Of a stretch of 64,000 bases of DNA, positions 14,301 to 26,587 are shown in pieces. The stretch covers positions 2,349,001 through 2,413,000 of the forward strand of contig NW_026963314.1 in assembly GCF_036588685.1 (NCBI RefSeq), written 5' to 3'. Origin of the DNA: Mytilus trossulus. Lineage: Eukaryota; Mollusca; Bivalvia; Mytilida; Mytilidae. Below the pieces are notes generated by a model. The model saw only the letters and a list, made by a program, of their open reading frames with translations, had not been told where the DNA came from and made no database searches. Position 1 is the first letter of the stretch, and each line of letters begins with the position of its first letter. Both the position numbers and the translations under genes were made by a program.

Positions 14301-16925
14301 GGGGAACCTTAAGAATGTCCTATCTTAAATGCATAATTTTCATAAACAACAGGGGACCCTGTAGACCGTGCAATGGAATCATGTAGAACGCCCAATAGTA
14401 TAGCCTTGAAAAACAGTCTTCTGAACGTCCTATAGTAGATATATGACAACAGGGGATCCTGTAGAACGCCCTATAGTATATACTTGAAAAATAAACAACA
14501 GGGGATCCTAAAGAACGTCTTATAGTACATAATTAATGTTGAGAAAACAGGGGATCATGTAGACCGCCCAGGGGAAACTGTAGAACGCCCTATAGTATAA
14601 ACATGAACAACAAAAATAAACAACAGGGGGTCTTATAGAACGTACTATAGTAGATATATAATGTTAAGACAACAGGGGATCCTGCAGACCGCCCAAGTGA
14701 TCCTGTAGAACGCCCTTTAGTATATACTTGATTATAAAAAAGGGGATCCTATAGAGCGTCTTATAGTAGATAATTAATGTTGAGAAAACAGGGGATCCTG
14801 CAGACCGCCCGGTGGATACTGTAGAACGCCATATAGTATAAAGATGAACAACAAACAACAGAGGACCCTATATAACGTCCTATAGTAGATATATATATAT
14901 AATGTTGAGAAAACAGGGTATCCTGCAGACCGCCCAGGGGATACTGTAGAACGCCCTATAGTATAAACACGAACAATAAACAACAGGGGATCCTGCAGAC
15001 CCCCCGGGGGATACTGTAGAACGCCCTGTAGTATAAAGATGAACAACAAACAACAGAGGACCCCATAGAACGTCCTTTAGTAGATATATAATGTTGAGAA
15101 AACAGGGGATCCTGCAGACCGCCTAGGGGATCCTGTAGAACGCCCTTTAGTATATACTTGATTAACAAAAAAAGGGGATCCTATAGAACGTCTTATAGTT
15201 GATAATTAATGTTGAGAAAACAGGTGATCCTGCAGACCGCCAGGGGGATACTGTAGAACGCCCTGTAGTATAAAGATGAACAACAAACAACAGAGGACCC
15301 CAAAGAACGTCCTATAGTAGATATATAATGTTGAGAAAACAGGGGATTCTGCAGACCGCCTAGGGGATCCTGTAGAACGCCCTATAGTATACGCTTGAAA
15401 AACAAACAACAGGGAATCCTGTAGATCGTTTTACAGTAAATAAATAATGTTAAGAAAACAGGGCATCCTGCAGACCGCCCAGGGGATACTGTAGAACGCC
15501 CTATAGTATAAACACGAACAATAAACAACAGGGGATCCTGCAGATCGCCCAATGGATCCTGTAGAACGCCCTTTCGTATATACTTGATTAACAAAAAAAG
15601 GGGATCCTATTGAACGTCTTATAGTAGATAATTAATGTTGAGAAAACAGGGGATCCTGCAGACCGCCTAGGGGATCCTGTAGAACGCCTTATATATAGTA
15701 TACATTTGAAAAACAAACAACAGGGAATCCTGTAGATCGTCTTACAGTAAATAAATAATGTTGAGAAAACAGGGGATCCTGCAGACCGCCCAGGGGATAG
15801 TATAGAACGCCCTATAGTATCAACACGAACAATAAACAACAGGGGATCCTGCAGACCGCCCAAGGGATCCTGTAGAACGCCCTTTAGTATATACTTGATT
15901 AACAAAAAAGGGGATCCTATAGAATGTCTTATAGTTGATAATTAATGTTAAGAAAACAGGGGATCCTGCAGACCGCCCGGGGGATACTGTAGAACGCCCT
16001 ATAGTATAAAGATGAACTACAAACAACAGGGGAACCTGTAGAACGTCTTATAGTAAATAAATAATGTTGAGAAAACAGGGGATCCTGCAGACCGCCCAAG
16101 GGATCTTAAAAGCCCTTTAGTATCTACCTGAAAAACAAATAACAGAGGAACCTATATAATTTCCTATCTCAGATTCATAATATTTTAACAAAAGAGGATC
16201 CTGTAGACCACCCAGGGGATACTGTAGAACGCCCTATAGTATAAACATATTAAACAAACAACAGGGGACCCTATAGAACGTCTTATAGTAGATATATAAT
16301 GTTGAAAAAGAGAAGATCCTGTAGACCAACCAAGGGATTCTATAGAAAGCCTTATAGTATATACATGATAGGCAAACAACAGGGGAACATATTGAAAGTA
16401 CTATCTTAAATGCATAATTTTTATAAACAGGGTATCCTGTAGATCGCTCAGGTATTCTGTAGAACGCCCTATAGTATATACTTGAAAAACAAACAACAGG
16501 GGATCATATACGTCTTATAGTATATATATAATGTTGAGAAAACAAGGGATCCTGTAGAACGCCCTATAGTATACACTTGAAAACAAACAGGGGATCCTGT
16601 AAAACGTTCTCTTAGCCTAGTAGATACACTAGAAACAAACAATAGGGTATCATATAGAACGTTCTATAATTTATATATAATGTTGAGAAAACAGGGGATC
16701 CCAAAGACCGACCAAGGGATCCTGTAGAGAGTCCTCTAGTATAAACATAATAAACAAACAACTGGCGATTCTTTAGAACGTTCTCTTAGCCTAGTAGATA
16801 CATCAAAAACAAACAATAGGGTATCATATAGAACGTTATATAGTTAATATATAATATTCAGACAACAGGGGATCTAGAGAACACGCCATTTAGTATAATA
16901 CACAAACAATATGAGATCCCATATA
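11341..16925 (-). repeat. Right-arm tandem array of the foldback element, main block
   Basis: About 5.6 kb of the same unit family as 2235-8545 in reverse orientation: CAGGGGATCCTGTAGACCGC and TAGAACGCCCTATAGTATA recur throughout. The stretch at 14500-16100 is the most regular and looks most recently amplified. The many short minus-strand open frames share the same peptide period and are repeat artefacts. Confidence 0.85.
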
Positions 16926-17604
16926 TATTTTTTCTCCAAAATTACAGTGCCCATAAAAGGCATTAAATCAGATACAATTGATTTACATAATTGGTAACAA
17001 CAACAATAATAGAGGCGTACACATATATATTTGGAAAATGAGCATTGGTCAGAATCAAGCCAAAAAATAATAAAATTACATTATATATGTATTTATTCTC
17101 AAATTGTTTACTTGACTTAGTGTCAGAGTTCATACTTGATCTCCTTAATTCAAAACAGTCACCAATAGAACAGCCCAGTTTTTCCATAAGAGTAACATGT
17201 TTTGAGTCAAGAGCCATAAAAATTTAGAAGATTTTAAATTTATAAAATTATAACAATTGTTAGAAATGTAATTAGAACAAAGACATTGTCTTATCGGGCC
17301 CTTTTATAGCTGACTATGCGGTATGGGCTTTGCTCGTTGTTGAAGGCCGTATGGTGACCTATAGTTGTTAATATTTGTTTCATTTTGGTCTCTGTGGATA
17401 GTTGTCTCATTGGCAATCATACCACATCTTCTTTTTTTTATTTTATATATGACAATATTTTTACATTGATAAAATTATAGTAAAATATAAAGGAAATCTA
17501 CCAATCTCTGACATTACAGCTATATTACTTGACTTTCTGTTTACACCAAGAATGTATTTCTTAAATTTGGTATGAGCTTTTTCAGAAGAATCCTGACCAG
17601 AAAC
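16926..17604. other. Insertion interrupting the right-arm array
   Basis: Roughly 680 bp of unique and repeat DNA split the right array. It includes a plus-strand R1 copy at about 17290-17430. Array units resume at 17605. The open frames at 16963-17217 are short and unrecognised. Confidence 0.55.
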
Positions 17605-17890
17605 TTGTTCCTATAGAACGTTATATACTATACTAGATATATATGTATATAATATTCAGACAACAATGGATCCTGTAGACTGCCCAGGGGATCCTGTAGA
17701 ACGTCCTTTAGTGTATACATGATAAACAAACAATATAAGGAATCCTATAGAACGTTCTGTAGTAAATATACAGGGTTCATACAACAGGGGATCATGTAGA
17801 ACGCCCTCACATAGCTTTATTGTAAACAAGTAACAATGGTTCCTATAGAACGTCACGCTATAGTAGAATGGTCAGACAACAGGGGGTCAG
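17605..17890 (-). repeat. Right-arm tandem array, outer remnant
   Basis: Further units of the foldback array (for example GGATCCTGTAGACTGCCCAG near 17668) between the insertion and the terminal inverted repeat. Confidence 0.75.
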
Positions 17891-18474
17891 ATTACAGATT
17901 CGTTTCTTTAAACGCAGACCAGTTTAAACATCCTCTCACACTCCTGTAAAGCCTTAATTTAGTACGTGTAACATGTTTAACATGTGTAGGCTATATCTTT
18001 TTTTCAATTTGCCTACATAAAAATACTCTTTTAAAAGGATAATACAAATATTATTAATTCCATAGTACATCCAAAGCCATGGGACCACGTGCATGTGACA
18101 TTTGCAGGTCTTTACAACATAATTAAGGCACTTTTAAAGTACTACTGTTGATCATATCTATATCAAATGTATCATACAATGTATGTATTTTAAAAAGGAA
18201 TCTGTATATCATATTTTCACAATGATATATGCTACTGTAATGCGGTACATTTTCCTTTTTTTCATGTGATAAAAAATAAATAAAGCAAATTCACCGTGTT
18301 ACATGAAAGTTAATGATTTTGAGTCGTTTTTTTTTAATAGTTGTACATGTTGAGAATATTCTATTTTTAGAATAAGTATTTTCAGAATCGTTTATAAATA
18401 GCCTATAAATAGAATATGCATAATTCATGAATCGTGACGTAGGGCGGTCTACGGGATCCCTTCTTCCGCTTACC
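17891..18474 (-). repeat. Right terminal inverted repeat of the foldback element
   Basis: Reverse complement of the left terminus. The outer end reads CCGCTTACC, and 18065-18130 matches the left-arm segment at about 1981-2050 in inverted orientation. It is shorter than the left arm because it lacks the segment found at 1325-1868. Confidence 0.78.
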
Positions 18475-18483
18475 ATTCACCTG
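18475..18483 (+). repeat. Target-site duplication, right copy
   Basis: ATTCACCTG directly follows the right terminal inverted repeat, which ends CCGCTTACC. It is identical and in the same orientation as 1145-1153. Confidence 0.85.
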
Positions 18484-18504
18484 TTACCTATTACCTTATC
18501 TGTA

Positions 18505-18990
18505 CGTTCCGCATCTGACAGGCCAAAAGTAATATTTAGGATGCTACATATATTAGACGGGTCATAATCACAGGCTTGACACTACTAAATTCAATCATTG
18601 TCAATTTGTTCCCTATTGTAGTAATTTAATTAGTAAGACTTTCTAAGATGACCATACGAATACTAAAAATCTGTAAGGCGTAGTTTTCAATATGTTAGCG
18701 GGCATGACGTAAAACAGCGAATCAAAGAGTTCAACTGTAGGACAATGCTGTTGATTAAAAAATACTCCATTCAAGGACCTTTTGATTTCCAAATAATTAA
18801 TATTACCAATATTAATTGATAAGTTCCAGGTCGACAGGTTCAAGCAGAAAGATTTTGAAAGCAGAGAAAACTGTGCATCTTATAATCGGCATGACTTTAT
18901 CAGATGAAAATACCAATACTACAATAAGACTTACGCATGGTTATATACTTTAATTCAATCACGGACCCGCGATTTCACGGGTGTGTTCTA
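18505..18990 (+). repeat. Dispersed repeat R3
   Basis: Starts near GTACGTTCCGCATCTGACAG and ends near ACGGACCCGCGATTTCACGG. A second copy is at 25630-25978 with the same ends. Part of its interior (about 18650-18850) also matches 945-1130 on the far side of the foldback element. Confidence 0.7.
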
Positions 18991-19053
18991 GTTGTTATAA
19001 AATATATGTTTAATGACAGTAAAAATTGAAATAAATTATTTATATCATTATAG

Positions 19054-19116
19054 TACAAAGAGCGACAATATTCCAAGATGAAAACTGTCCTTATGATCCT
19101 TGTGGAAACATCCCAG
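19054..19116 (+). CDS. Gene A exon 2, LRR cap end
   Basis: 63 nt bounded by ATTATAG on the left and CCCAG/GTCAGT on the right, phase 1 at both ends. It reads QRATIFQDENCPYDPCGNIP after the split first codon. This matches the other exon 2 copies (KKATKFYAETC in E, KKASKYYDEMC in D). It has both cysteines, but four residues apart instead of five. Confidence 0.7.
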
Positions 19117-22100
19117 GTCAGTATAGTATATGGAATGTATTTGATTCAGACACTAACTAATTTTGATAGATATTGTTAGAACATCAGTTTGTTCTTTAAT
19201 TAAATGTTAAGAATGCGTGTTACTTAATATGTTACCGAACTCAGTGTTCACAAAACAAGAGGCTCTCAAGAGCCTGAATCGCTCGCCTTAATTTTTTTGG
19301 TTAAATCTCTCATCAATGATTATTTTGGCTTTTCAATTTATTTAAATGTTCTTTGAATCGTCCTATTTTCTTCAAAAGCAAAAAAAAAATCATTTTCTCC
19401 TTTGTTCTATTTTAGCCATAGGAGCTATGTTTCTTGACATACAAGGAAATAAAATATAAAATTTGTACTAGATACTCTGAAACTCATTTAGCCCAAGTTT
19501 TGCTGAAATTGATACAGCAGTTTCAAAGGAGAAGATTTTTTAAAGTAAGTCAACATGATGAACAAATTGTGAAAAAAGTCTTTAAAGGGCAATAACTCCT
19601 TAAGGGGTCAATTGACAATTTTGGTCAAATTGACTTATTTGTAGATCTTACTTTGCTTAATATTATGCTATATACAGTTTATCTGTATCTATAATAATAT
19701 TCAAGATAATAACAAAAAACTGCAAAATTTCTTTAAAATCATCAATTCAGGGGCATTATACCTGAAAAACCAGTTACCCAATTCGGCTGAAAATTTCAGG
19801 ACAGGTAGACCTCGACCTAATAAATACTTTAACTTCTTGTCTTATTTGTTCTAAATGCAGGAGTTTTTGAGATATAAGCCAAAAACTGCATTTTACCCTG
19901 TGTTCTATTTTTAGCCATGACGGCCATGTTTTTTGACGAAATAGAAAATAAAACACAAACTTTATTTTATACACCCTACTAATCATTCAGTTGAAGTTTG
20001 GTTGAATTTGGTTGAGTAGTTTTAGAGGAGAAGATTTTTTAAAGTTAGCAAATATGATGAACAAATTGTGAAAAATTGTCATTAAACATGTTAAAGGACA
20101 ATAACCCTTTGACAATTTTGGTCATATTAACTTATTTGGAGATCTTACTTAGCTGATCATTTTTGCTGTTTACAGTTTATCTTTATCTATAATAATATTC
20201 AAGATAATGACCAAAAACTGCAAAATTTCCTTAAAATTACCAATTAAGTGGCAGCAACCCAACAATGGGTTCTTTGATTCATCTGAAAATTTCAGGGCTG
20301 ATAGATCTTGACCTAATGAACATTTTTACCCCCATGTCAGATTTGCTCTAAATGCTTTCGTTTTTGAGATATAAGCCAAAAAATGCATTTGACCCCTATG
20401 TTCAGTTTTAAGTAACGGCGGCCATGTTTTTAGACGTATCAAAAATCGAAGCACAAACTTTGTGCACGATAATCTAAGGAACAATCATGCTAAGTTTCAT
20501 CCAAATCCATTCAGTAGTTTCAGAGGAGAAGATGTTTGAAAAATTGTTAACGACGACAGACGACGACGACAACGACGGACGCCCAGTAATGAGAATGTCT
20601 TTGCCGCTCGGTAATCTTGTTATCAAGATGTTCCTATTTAATACGTAGTTTGTTATGCCAAACTTGAGACCCGTTCACACTAGCATTTTTTTTTATCGAT
20701 CTAATCTGAATCGATCTAAATAAAACCAGTTAGCGTTCACATTATCTTTAATCATAACGATCTTTATCGGTCTACTAATCTGAACCACTGCGTTCACACT
20801 GCAATTAAAAACGCAATCGATCTAACCTTTTTGCCCGTAAAACTGTAAACACTGTGTATAAATAGAAATTATTTATAAAATTCATGTGTTGATACACTGA
20901 TACACGCACTTGGGAAAAAAATGGATAATTTTATTGTTTCTCTTGAATCACAAGTTAACATTTTGATAATGGTGTTACATGTATTGCAGTTTTCCGTTTA
21001 ATGTTGAAAAAAATAACTGTAGCAACGAAGTCACAACACGACGCCGGAAATACTGTGGTTCCCACAAAGAAAAAAACCAACAGAATAAAAGACGACACAG
21101 ATTTCGCAAATCTATGCTACGGCGAAGACAACATGTTTTCAGTTCGTTTAAAAGGTCTTTTAGCAGAGAAATATGGGTTAAACAACGAACCTTTGAGATA
21201 GATGTGCCGCTACACATGCGCATTCGTTATTTCGATGCAATCGTACTAGTTTAAACAGATCTATGCGTTCACATCTAAAGTAAGATCGGTTTACTTTAGA
21301 TCGATTCAAACTAAACTACCTTTTTTGGTGTTTTAGTTTAGACCGATTGAAGATCGATTCAATGCGTTCACATTAGCCCTTAAACCGATCTAAAGAGAAC
21401 CGGTCTAGTTTAAATCGATAAAAATGACCTAGTGTGAACGGGGTCTTAGAACACGTGTGTTAAAACATTTGACTTTACATTTTGAAACACATGTTTTCCC
21501 CTTGCCAAACTAAAAGAAAAATTGAAAGAGTTGATTAAATGAATAGCCGATTTATATATATATCACTGGAGTATCTTTCGTCAGGAGAGATCACAATTTC
21601 TTTGTAAAAACACACTCTTATTCAAACAAAAAGTTCTCTGAAGCTGACATTATCAAGATGCTTGATTTCTAGATTGACAACATATCTTTTTCGTTTGGAG
21701 GTCGGGCTTTTTATTAACAAACCGTCGGAAATCAATTATTTCTTTTCTGTTATATATGCATTAAAATAGAAACAAGTCTCCTGTTATGTTTTTTTGCTTT
21801 ATAATCTCAATTTACTGAAAATACCGGGATCCATTTATGAATGTGTGTAGCACATGAATAGATCACTCAAGTTTATGAAAGTAGTTTCGGAAAACATGGC
21901 TTATCGAAGTGTAAACCAAGGGGGGGGGGGGGGGGGGATATAATGTAATTGACCAATCCCGTTCAATGAAATTGAGAATGAAAATGGGGAATGTGTCAAG
22001 TATAATTTTATAGATATTCAAATCATGTAAGTTTTACGGGCGCCATTACGAGTTGGTTGGTCGTTATGGATTATCCGTGTCACAGATGATATTGGATACG

Positions 22101-22922
22101 CTTCTTATGTCGTTACTGTGATCCTGATCCCTTTTAACACATGTGACCTAACAAAAAAGACAATATATGTCGGATTTGTAATAACATAGGCAACACTACA
22201 GGTTCCACATGTGGAGCAGAATCTGCTAACCCTTCCGGAGCACCTGGAATCACCCCAGTTTTTTTGGTGGGGTTCTATTCTTGTTGCTTAGTATTTAGTT
22301 TCCAATTTTGTTTCTTGTTTACTACTGTTTGTCTGCTTGTAGTTTTCTTTTTTGGCTATGGCGTTTGGTTTTTTTTTCGAGCTATGACGTTGAATGACCC
22401 CCCGATATCTTTCGTCCCTCTTTTATTTATGTACAATTTTCAATATCTTTGTTTTCAGGTATAAATGCAGATCCACGATGTCATACGATTTTCCAGGTGT
22501 TTGGATATGTTGTGACGTGTGGTAGTTTACTCGTGACATTGATGGCCATTTATCTGTACCTTAACACCCGACTTCATATTGCAATGCCAAAATTCCGACT
22601 AGAACAGAAGAAAAAAAACGCTTGGATTAAAGTACAAGACTCACTTTACAAAGGTGTGGTCAATATGATTCCACCAGCTTCGACAGGAGTAAACGGAGTT
22701 AAATTGCCTCCAATTAAGAGAGCGACGAGGAAGAGATTTCCATCCCCGAACGTGATACAGCATTTTGATCTTCCGTACAATTCTGATCTGGAAAAAGATG
22801 ATTTGGAAAAAGAAATTAATGAAAAAAACAAAAATAATTCTTTGGGAAATAGTTACACGACAAATGAAGTGAATAAAAAATCAAAAGCGGATTTAGAAGT
22901 GTCAATTGCAGACGGACAATGA
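19054..22922 (+). CDS. Gene A (partial): LRR-type membrane receptor paralogue, exons 2 and 3 only
   Basis: Two exons of a seven-member family are visible: 19054-19116 and 22459-22922, joined through a phase 1 intron with GT/AG borders. They encode the end of the LRR C-terminal cap, a transmembrane helix and a long tail. The signal peptide and LRR exon, expected upstream on this strand, is not in the window. The first 18.5 kb is foldback transposon and repeats. Either intron 1 exceeds 18 kb, or exon 1 has been lost and this is a remnant. The reading frame of both exons is intact and the splice sites are good, which argues against long decay. The intron between the visible exons holds a large dispersed repeat and a small inverted-repeat transposon. 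The tail, about 110 residues beyond the helix, is the longest in the cluster. Partner and function are unknown. Confidence 0.65.
19255..20640 (+). repeat. Dispersed repeat R4 in gene A intron
   Basis: Begins AAGAGGCTCTCAAGAGCCTG and ends in a GACGACGACAACGACGGACG run followed by CTTTGCCGCTCGG. The interior is duplicated: 19600-19760 resembles 20090-20230, both with the TTATCTNTATCTATAATAAT motif. A partial relative is at about 37300-37760. I have seen this family in bivalve DNA; it has no coding capacity here. Confidence 0.65.
20667..21448 (+). mobile_element. Non-autonomous DNA transposon with short terminal inverted repeats
   Basis: Left end AGACCCGTTCACACTAG, right end CTAGTGTGAACGGGGTCT, inverted with one base difference in length. 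Subterminal regions repeat the ATCGATCTAA and TTTAGATCGATT motifs. Internal open frames (20979-21254 and 21001-21201 on plus) overlap in different frames and are not recognisable as a transposase. No clear target duplication was found, so the superfamily is open. Confidence 0.65.
22459..22922 (+). CDS. Gene A exon 3: transmembrane segment and long cytoplasmic tail
   Basis: Follows TTGTTTTCAG. It begins GINADPRC, keeping the family's juxtamembrane cysteine, then a helix of about 23 residues (FGYVVTCGSLLVTLMAIYLY). The tail contains the shared NAWIKVQDSL motif, then a PP-rich stretch and a unique acidic and Asn/Lys-rich C-terminus of about 60 residues. An AATAAA lies at 22945-22950, just past the stop. 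Confidence 0.75.
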
Positions 22923-22944
22923 TTATGTACATGGATATATTTTA

Positions 22945-22950
22945 AATAAA
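22945..22950 (+). promoter_or_regulatory. Polyadenylation signal, gene A
   Basis: AATAAA, 23 nt after the TGA of exon 3. Confidence 0.55.
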
Positions 22951-24286
22951 GACATTGACGTATCAAGGGAAACGAAAGATAAAACCACAAGATTTAGATA
23001 AGATCACGAAAAATATAGCAAACCGCCATTTATAGCTTGCTAAGGCTCCGTGTTGAAGGCCGAACATTGACCTATAATTATTTTATACAATGTGATATGG
23101 ACGGAGAGTTGTCTTTTATTAATACTACATCTTCTTATTTATATTGAAAATAAAATAAAAGAGTAACACATTTTATACAAGCAGTCATTGACAATTGTAA
23201 CCATTGAGTGTCGCAATGCTGTATTATTCTAGCTCGGAGCCTCCCTTTTTCTCTCTACTTGTTATATTTTGCACATTATTCCGTATTGACTAGGATTGAC
23301 ATTTTTCCTGTCGTAGGTCGATAGTTTTCTCCGGTTACCCCGAGTTCCCCAAGCAATAAACACATGTATAAACAGGGTAATGAAAGCGGGAGAAATTTAT
23401 TTATTACGAAATCAATGTTTTTACCAATAGACACAATATCTAACGATCTGATCAGAGTGGTTAAAGGGTCGATAAGTTAACACTAATCGTATTCTAAATT
23501 AACTGACTCTGTAAACAACATCAATGTACACATTTATATTGCGAATAGATTTCTTGTAGTAGAGACAACTTTCCAAACCAAATATGTTTTTCTATGACAA
23601 AATTAAACTATTAAAGGTTTTAAGTAATTTGTTGTAACGAAACACATTTTTTTGTACTTCCATGTTCTAAAAGCAGTTGTTTAATTTGTCTTGATGAATT
23701 GCTTAAACGAAAGAGGTATATCACCAAAATATATATATATATTATGGAACGCAAAGCTAAGTCAGTATAGTAGATCCATGAACTATTACAAGGGGTGAGT
23801 GGTTACATGTTAATACGACCAAGGAGAATCGTCTGAATCATTCATCAGTGAAATGTTAAATATTAGTTACATTATATGTCCATGGTAAAAAGTTGCCTCA
23901 TTATCATCCAAACCATCATTTTACATTTGTAGCTGGTCTGACACAAAGGGTCAAGTTAGCTATCCTCGTGATCTTTCGTCTCCCGTCTATAAACTTCAAA
24001 AACTCTGATGTTCCATGTGTGTGTATATTATACTCTTCACAAAGCTCCAAGCTGTGTAATCCTCAAACAGAACACAGATATTCCCGATAACTTTTCTAAG
24101 TCAATGACCATCATTGATTCAATGTTGCCTAACTATATTTAAATATTGTATTCTTTAAAACGATAGTCTGAAGCACATCTTAATTTGGATACTTCTATTG
24201 TGCCAATTACGTTTCAATATTATTTTACAGATATTTTATCATATTACATCCAATATAAGAGACTGATTTTACAAGTTTTAAAAAAT

Positions 24287-24402
24287 CAAGGTGTTGCAAT
24301 ACTTTTTTCATCGTTAAAAAGATAAGAAATGAATTTTGTAGAAACAAATGAAAAACAATGTTTGAGCCAAATAGAAAGCCGAAAAAAGTTTTGAAACACC
24401 TT
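24287..24402. mobile_element. Miniature inverted-repeat element (Tc1/mariner-like end)
   Basis: About 116 bp with ends AAGGTGTTGCAATACTTTTT and AAAAAAGTTTTGAAACACCTT in inverted orientation. The same end sequence GGTGTTGCAATACTTTTTTC occurs at about 31900, near the broken Tc1-like transposase, which suggests it is a deleted derivative of that element family. Confidence 0.5.
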
Positions 24403-25629
24403 AAGATCGACAAAGAATTGGGGACTACTTATATAAGACAATACCTCAGCTTATTGACCTTGCACACGACAGTATCCTAACAACACATTACTCTGTCAAT
24501 GGCAGTTCAAAGGTGGCTCTGCTCAAGAATATTCAATTGGAGTAAATGCATCTGCAAATGACAGAAGCCTTAAATCATGATTGTAACCCAGCAAGAAATC
24601 TTGTTATTACAATGTGATATAAAATATAAAGACTCAAAAAAACATTGTCTACAAGCTCTGATCATTGTTTCCGGATCAAACGAATAATTTCACGATGCCA
24701 TGTTTTTTGTCTTTGATTGCTTATGCTTATGTTGTTTTTTTTTCCTAAATTAATAGCTTTCAGTAAATGCAACGACTCTGAGATCTGTACTTGCTGTCTT
24801 TTGTTGTTGGGATGTACAAGTACCTGTCCACGTCTTATCTGTGTTTTGTTAGATATATTTCCATCTGACGATTTCAGCTTTTTTCAACTGATTTTTATAA
24901 TTTGTTGTGACAAAACGAAAACAGACGGATATATAGCAACAAACGTCAACCACTAAGTTACAACATTCAAAACTGCGACATGCACGTTCAATAAGAGGTT
25001 ATGTTAAACATGTTTTCTGGTGCCGATTTCAGCTCTCCCCTAGCCCTTGGAAACAGTGTAACAGTACAACATAATAACCAATTATAAAGATATGTTGAAT
25101 GAAGGCTTAAATAGTCAGATTTCTTGTTGGGGTACAATCATGCATACGCAGTCAATTGTCTTATGCTTCTGTCTATTGCAGAGGTATATCTCTATGGAAT
25201 ATTCTTGAGCAGAGCCTGATTTTGAACTGCCATTGGCTAGGGGTGAGTGGAAATCGGCACCAGAAAACATGTTTAATATAACCTTTTATTGAACGTGCCT
25301 GTCGCAGTTCTGAAGCGTATAACTTAGTGGTTGACCTTTGTTTGCTATACATCAGTTGTTTCTCGTTTTGTACATTAAACAGACCGTTATTTTAGTATGA
25401 ACTCGAAGTCGTAAGAGTTATGATTGGCAGTTCTAAATTTTAAATTATTAGGGCCCCGACTTTAGTCGAGTCGCCCTATAGTGATCAGTCTGTCCGTCCG
25501 TCCGTCTGGTCCGTCCGTCCGTCCGTAACACTTTAACTTTGTGTCCGCTCCATATCTAGAAAACCATTATGATTTCATACATTATACTTTACATGTTTAT
25601 TAACCACCACCAAAGGGCGTGTCATGATG

Positions 25630-25978
25630 TATGTACGTTCCGCATCTGACAGGCGCACCACCAAACGGTATATTTACTGCTAATTACACGGGTCATTATC
25701 ACAGGGTTGACACTACTAAATTCCATCAACCATTGTCAAATTGTTACCAATTGTAGTATTTTAATCAGTAAGCTTTTCTAAGATAACAATACGAATACTA
25801 ATCACAGTTCCAGTTCTACGGGTTCAAACAGAAAGATTTGAAAGCAGAGAAAACTGTGTATCTTATAATCAGTATGACTTTATCAGATGACAATAATATT
25901 ACTGAAATAAGGCTTGCGAATAGTTATATACTTTATAAATTCAGTCACGGACCCGCGATATCACGGGTGTTTTCTAGT
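25630..25978 (+). repeat. Dispersed repeat R3, second copy
   Basis: Shares both ends with 18505-18990 (GTACGTTCCGCATCTGACAG and CACGGACCCGCGAT) but lacks that copy's internal segment of about 160 bp. Confidence 0.65.
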
Positions 25979-26587
25979 AGAACATATAAATTACGCAACA
26001 TTAAAACGACACAAAACCTAAATACATCTATAAATGTATACATCTACAGATCATCATGGCACCCAGGGTCATTTTTTTCACTTTATAAATCAAACAAATA
26101 GAAGGAAAGTGTTCATTGTATTAAATTTATCTTTACCAAATGTTAATTTACATTTTCTAGTTCAAAGTTTCTGAATCTCATCAGTGTATGTGTATGTAAT
26201 AATCTTAGTGTTTGGTCCTTTAAAGAAACAATTAGTACTACTGGTGGCCGTTTGACAAGGGTACTATTCTGGTTCCCTTTTCGAGAGGCAGTTTAAATGC
26301 CCCTCCTTTCATTCTACCCACTTTGCAGAATCCACCTTTATGTTAACAATTTCTCAGGATTAATGTGTTTCTCGTCTTGAATGTATGCCTGAACTTCTAG
26401 TATAATTCAATAACTGGAACAACCACTTTTGTAAAAATAAAATTGAAAATGGAAATGGGAAATGTGTCAAAGAGACAACAACCCGATCATAGAAAACACA
26501 ACAGCAGAAGGTCACCAACAGATCTTCAATATTTGTTTGTGATCATACACAAGTAGGCAGAGCACGTTTAAAGACAATTTTCAAAGA

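Larger units (their letters stand above)
1154..18474. mobile_element. Giant foldback DNA transposon, Mutator-like by its target duplication
   Basis: The two ends are inverted copies. Reading inward from 1154 and, on the other strand, inward from 18474, both begin GGTAAGCGGAAGAAGGGATC and agree perfectly for about 48 nt, then imperfectly for several hundred more. The 9-bp sequence ATTCACCTG lies directly outside both ends (1145-1153 and 18475-18483), the signature of a target-site duplication. Mutator-like and Drosophila FB-type elements make 9-bp duplications. Inside are two long tandem arrays in opposite orientation and a 2.8-kb centre. I see no transposase, so the element looks non-autonomous. 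It ends 580 bp before exon 2 of gene A. The boundaries are seen directly; assignment to the Mutator superfamily is inference from duplication length and foldback structure. Confidence 0.85.
22951..26580. other. Intergenic repeats between genes A and B
   Basis: No gene seen. Contents include an R1-related piece at 23020-23140, a short inverted-repeat element at 24287-24402, imperfect inverted segments (24932-25040 against 25245-25345, and 24496-24540 against 25192-25236), a CCGTCCGT-rich repeat start at 25445-25530, an R3 copy at 25630-25978 and an R2 piece at 26430-26530. Confidence 0.55.

Noticed and set aside
13246-16379. Minus-strand open frames of 60-105 codons
   Set aside because: Periodic translation of the right-arm array, equivalent to the left-arm frames.
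21001-21254. Overlapping open frames rich in Lys and Arg as a DNA-binding gene
   Set aside because: They lie inside a short inverted-repeat transposon, overlap in different frames, and match no motif I recognise.
21920-21937. Poly-G run as a regulatory element
   Set aside because: A simple homopolymer in an intron; nothing beyond length variation can be inferred. The same applies to the run near 46511.
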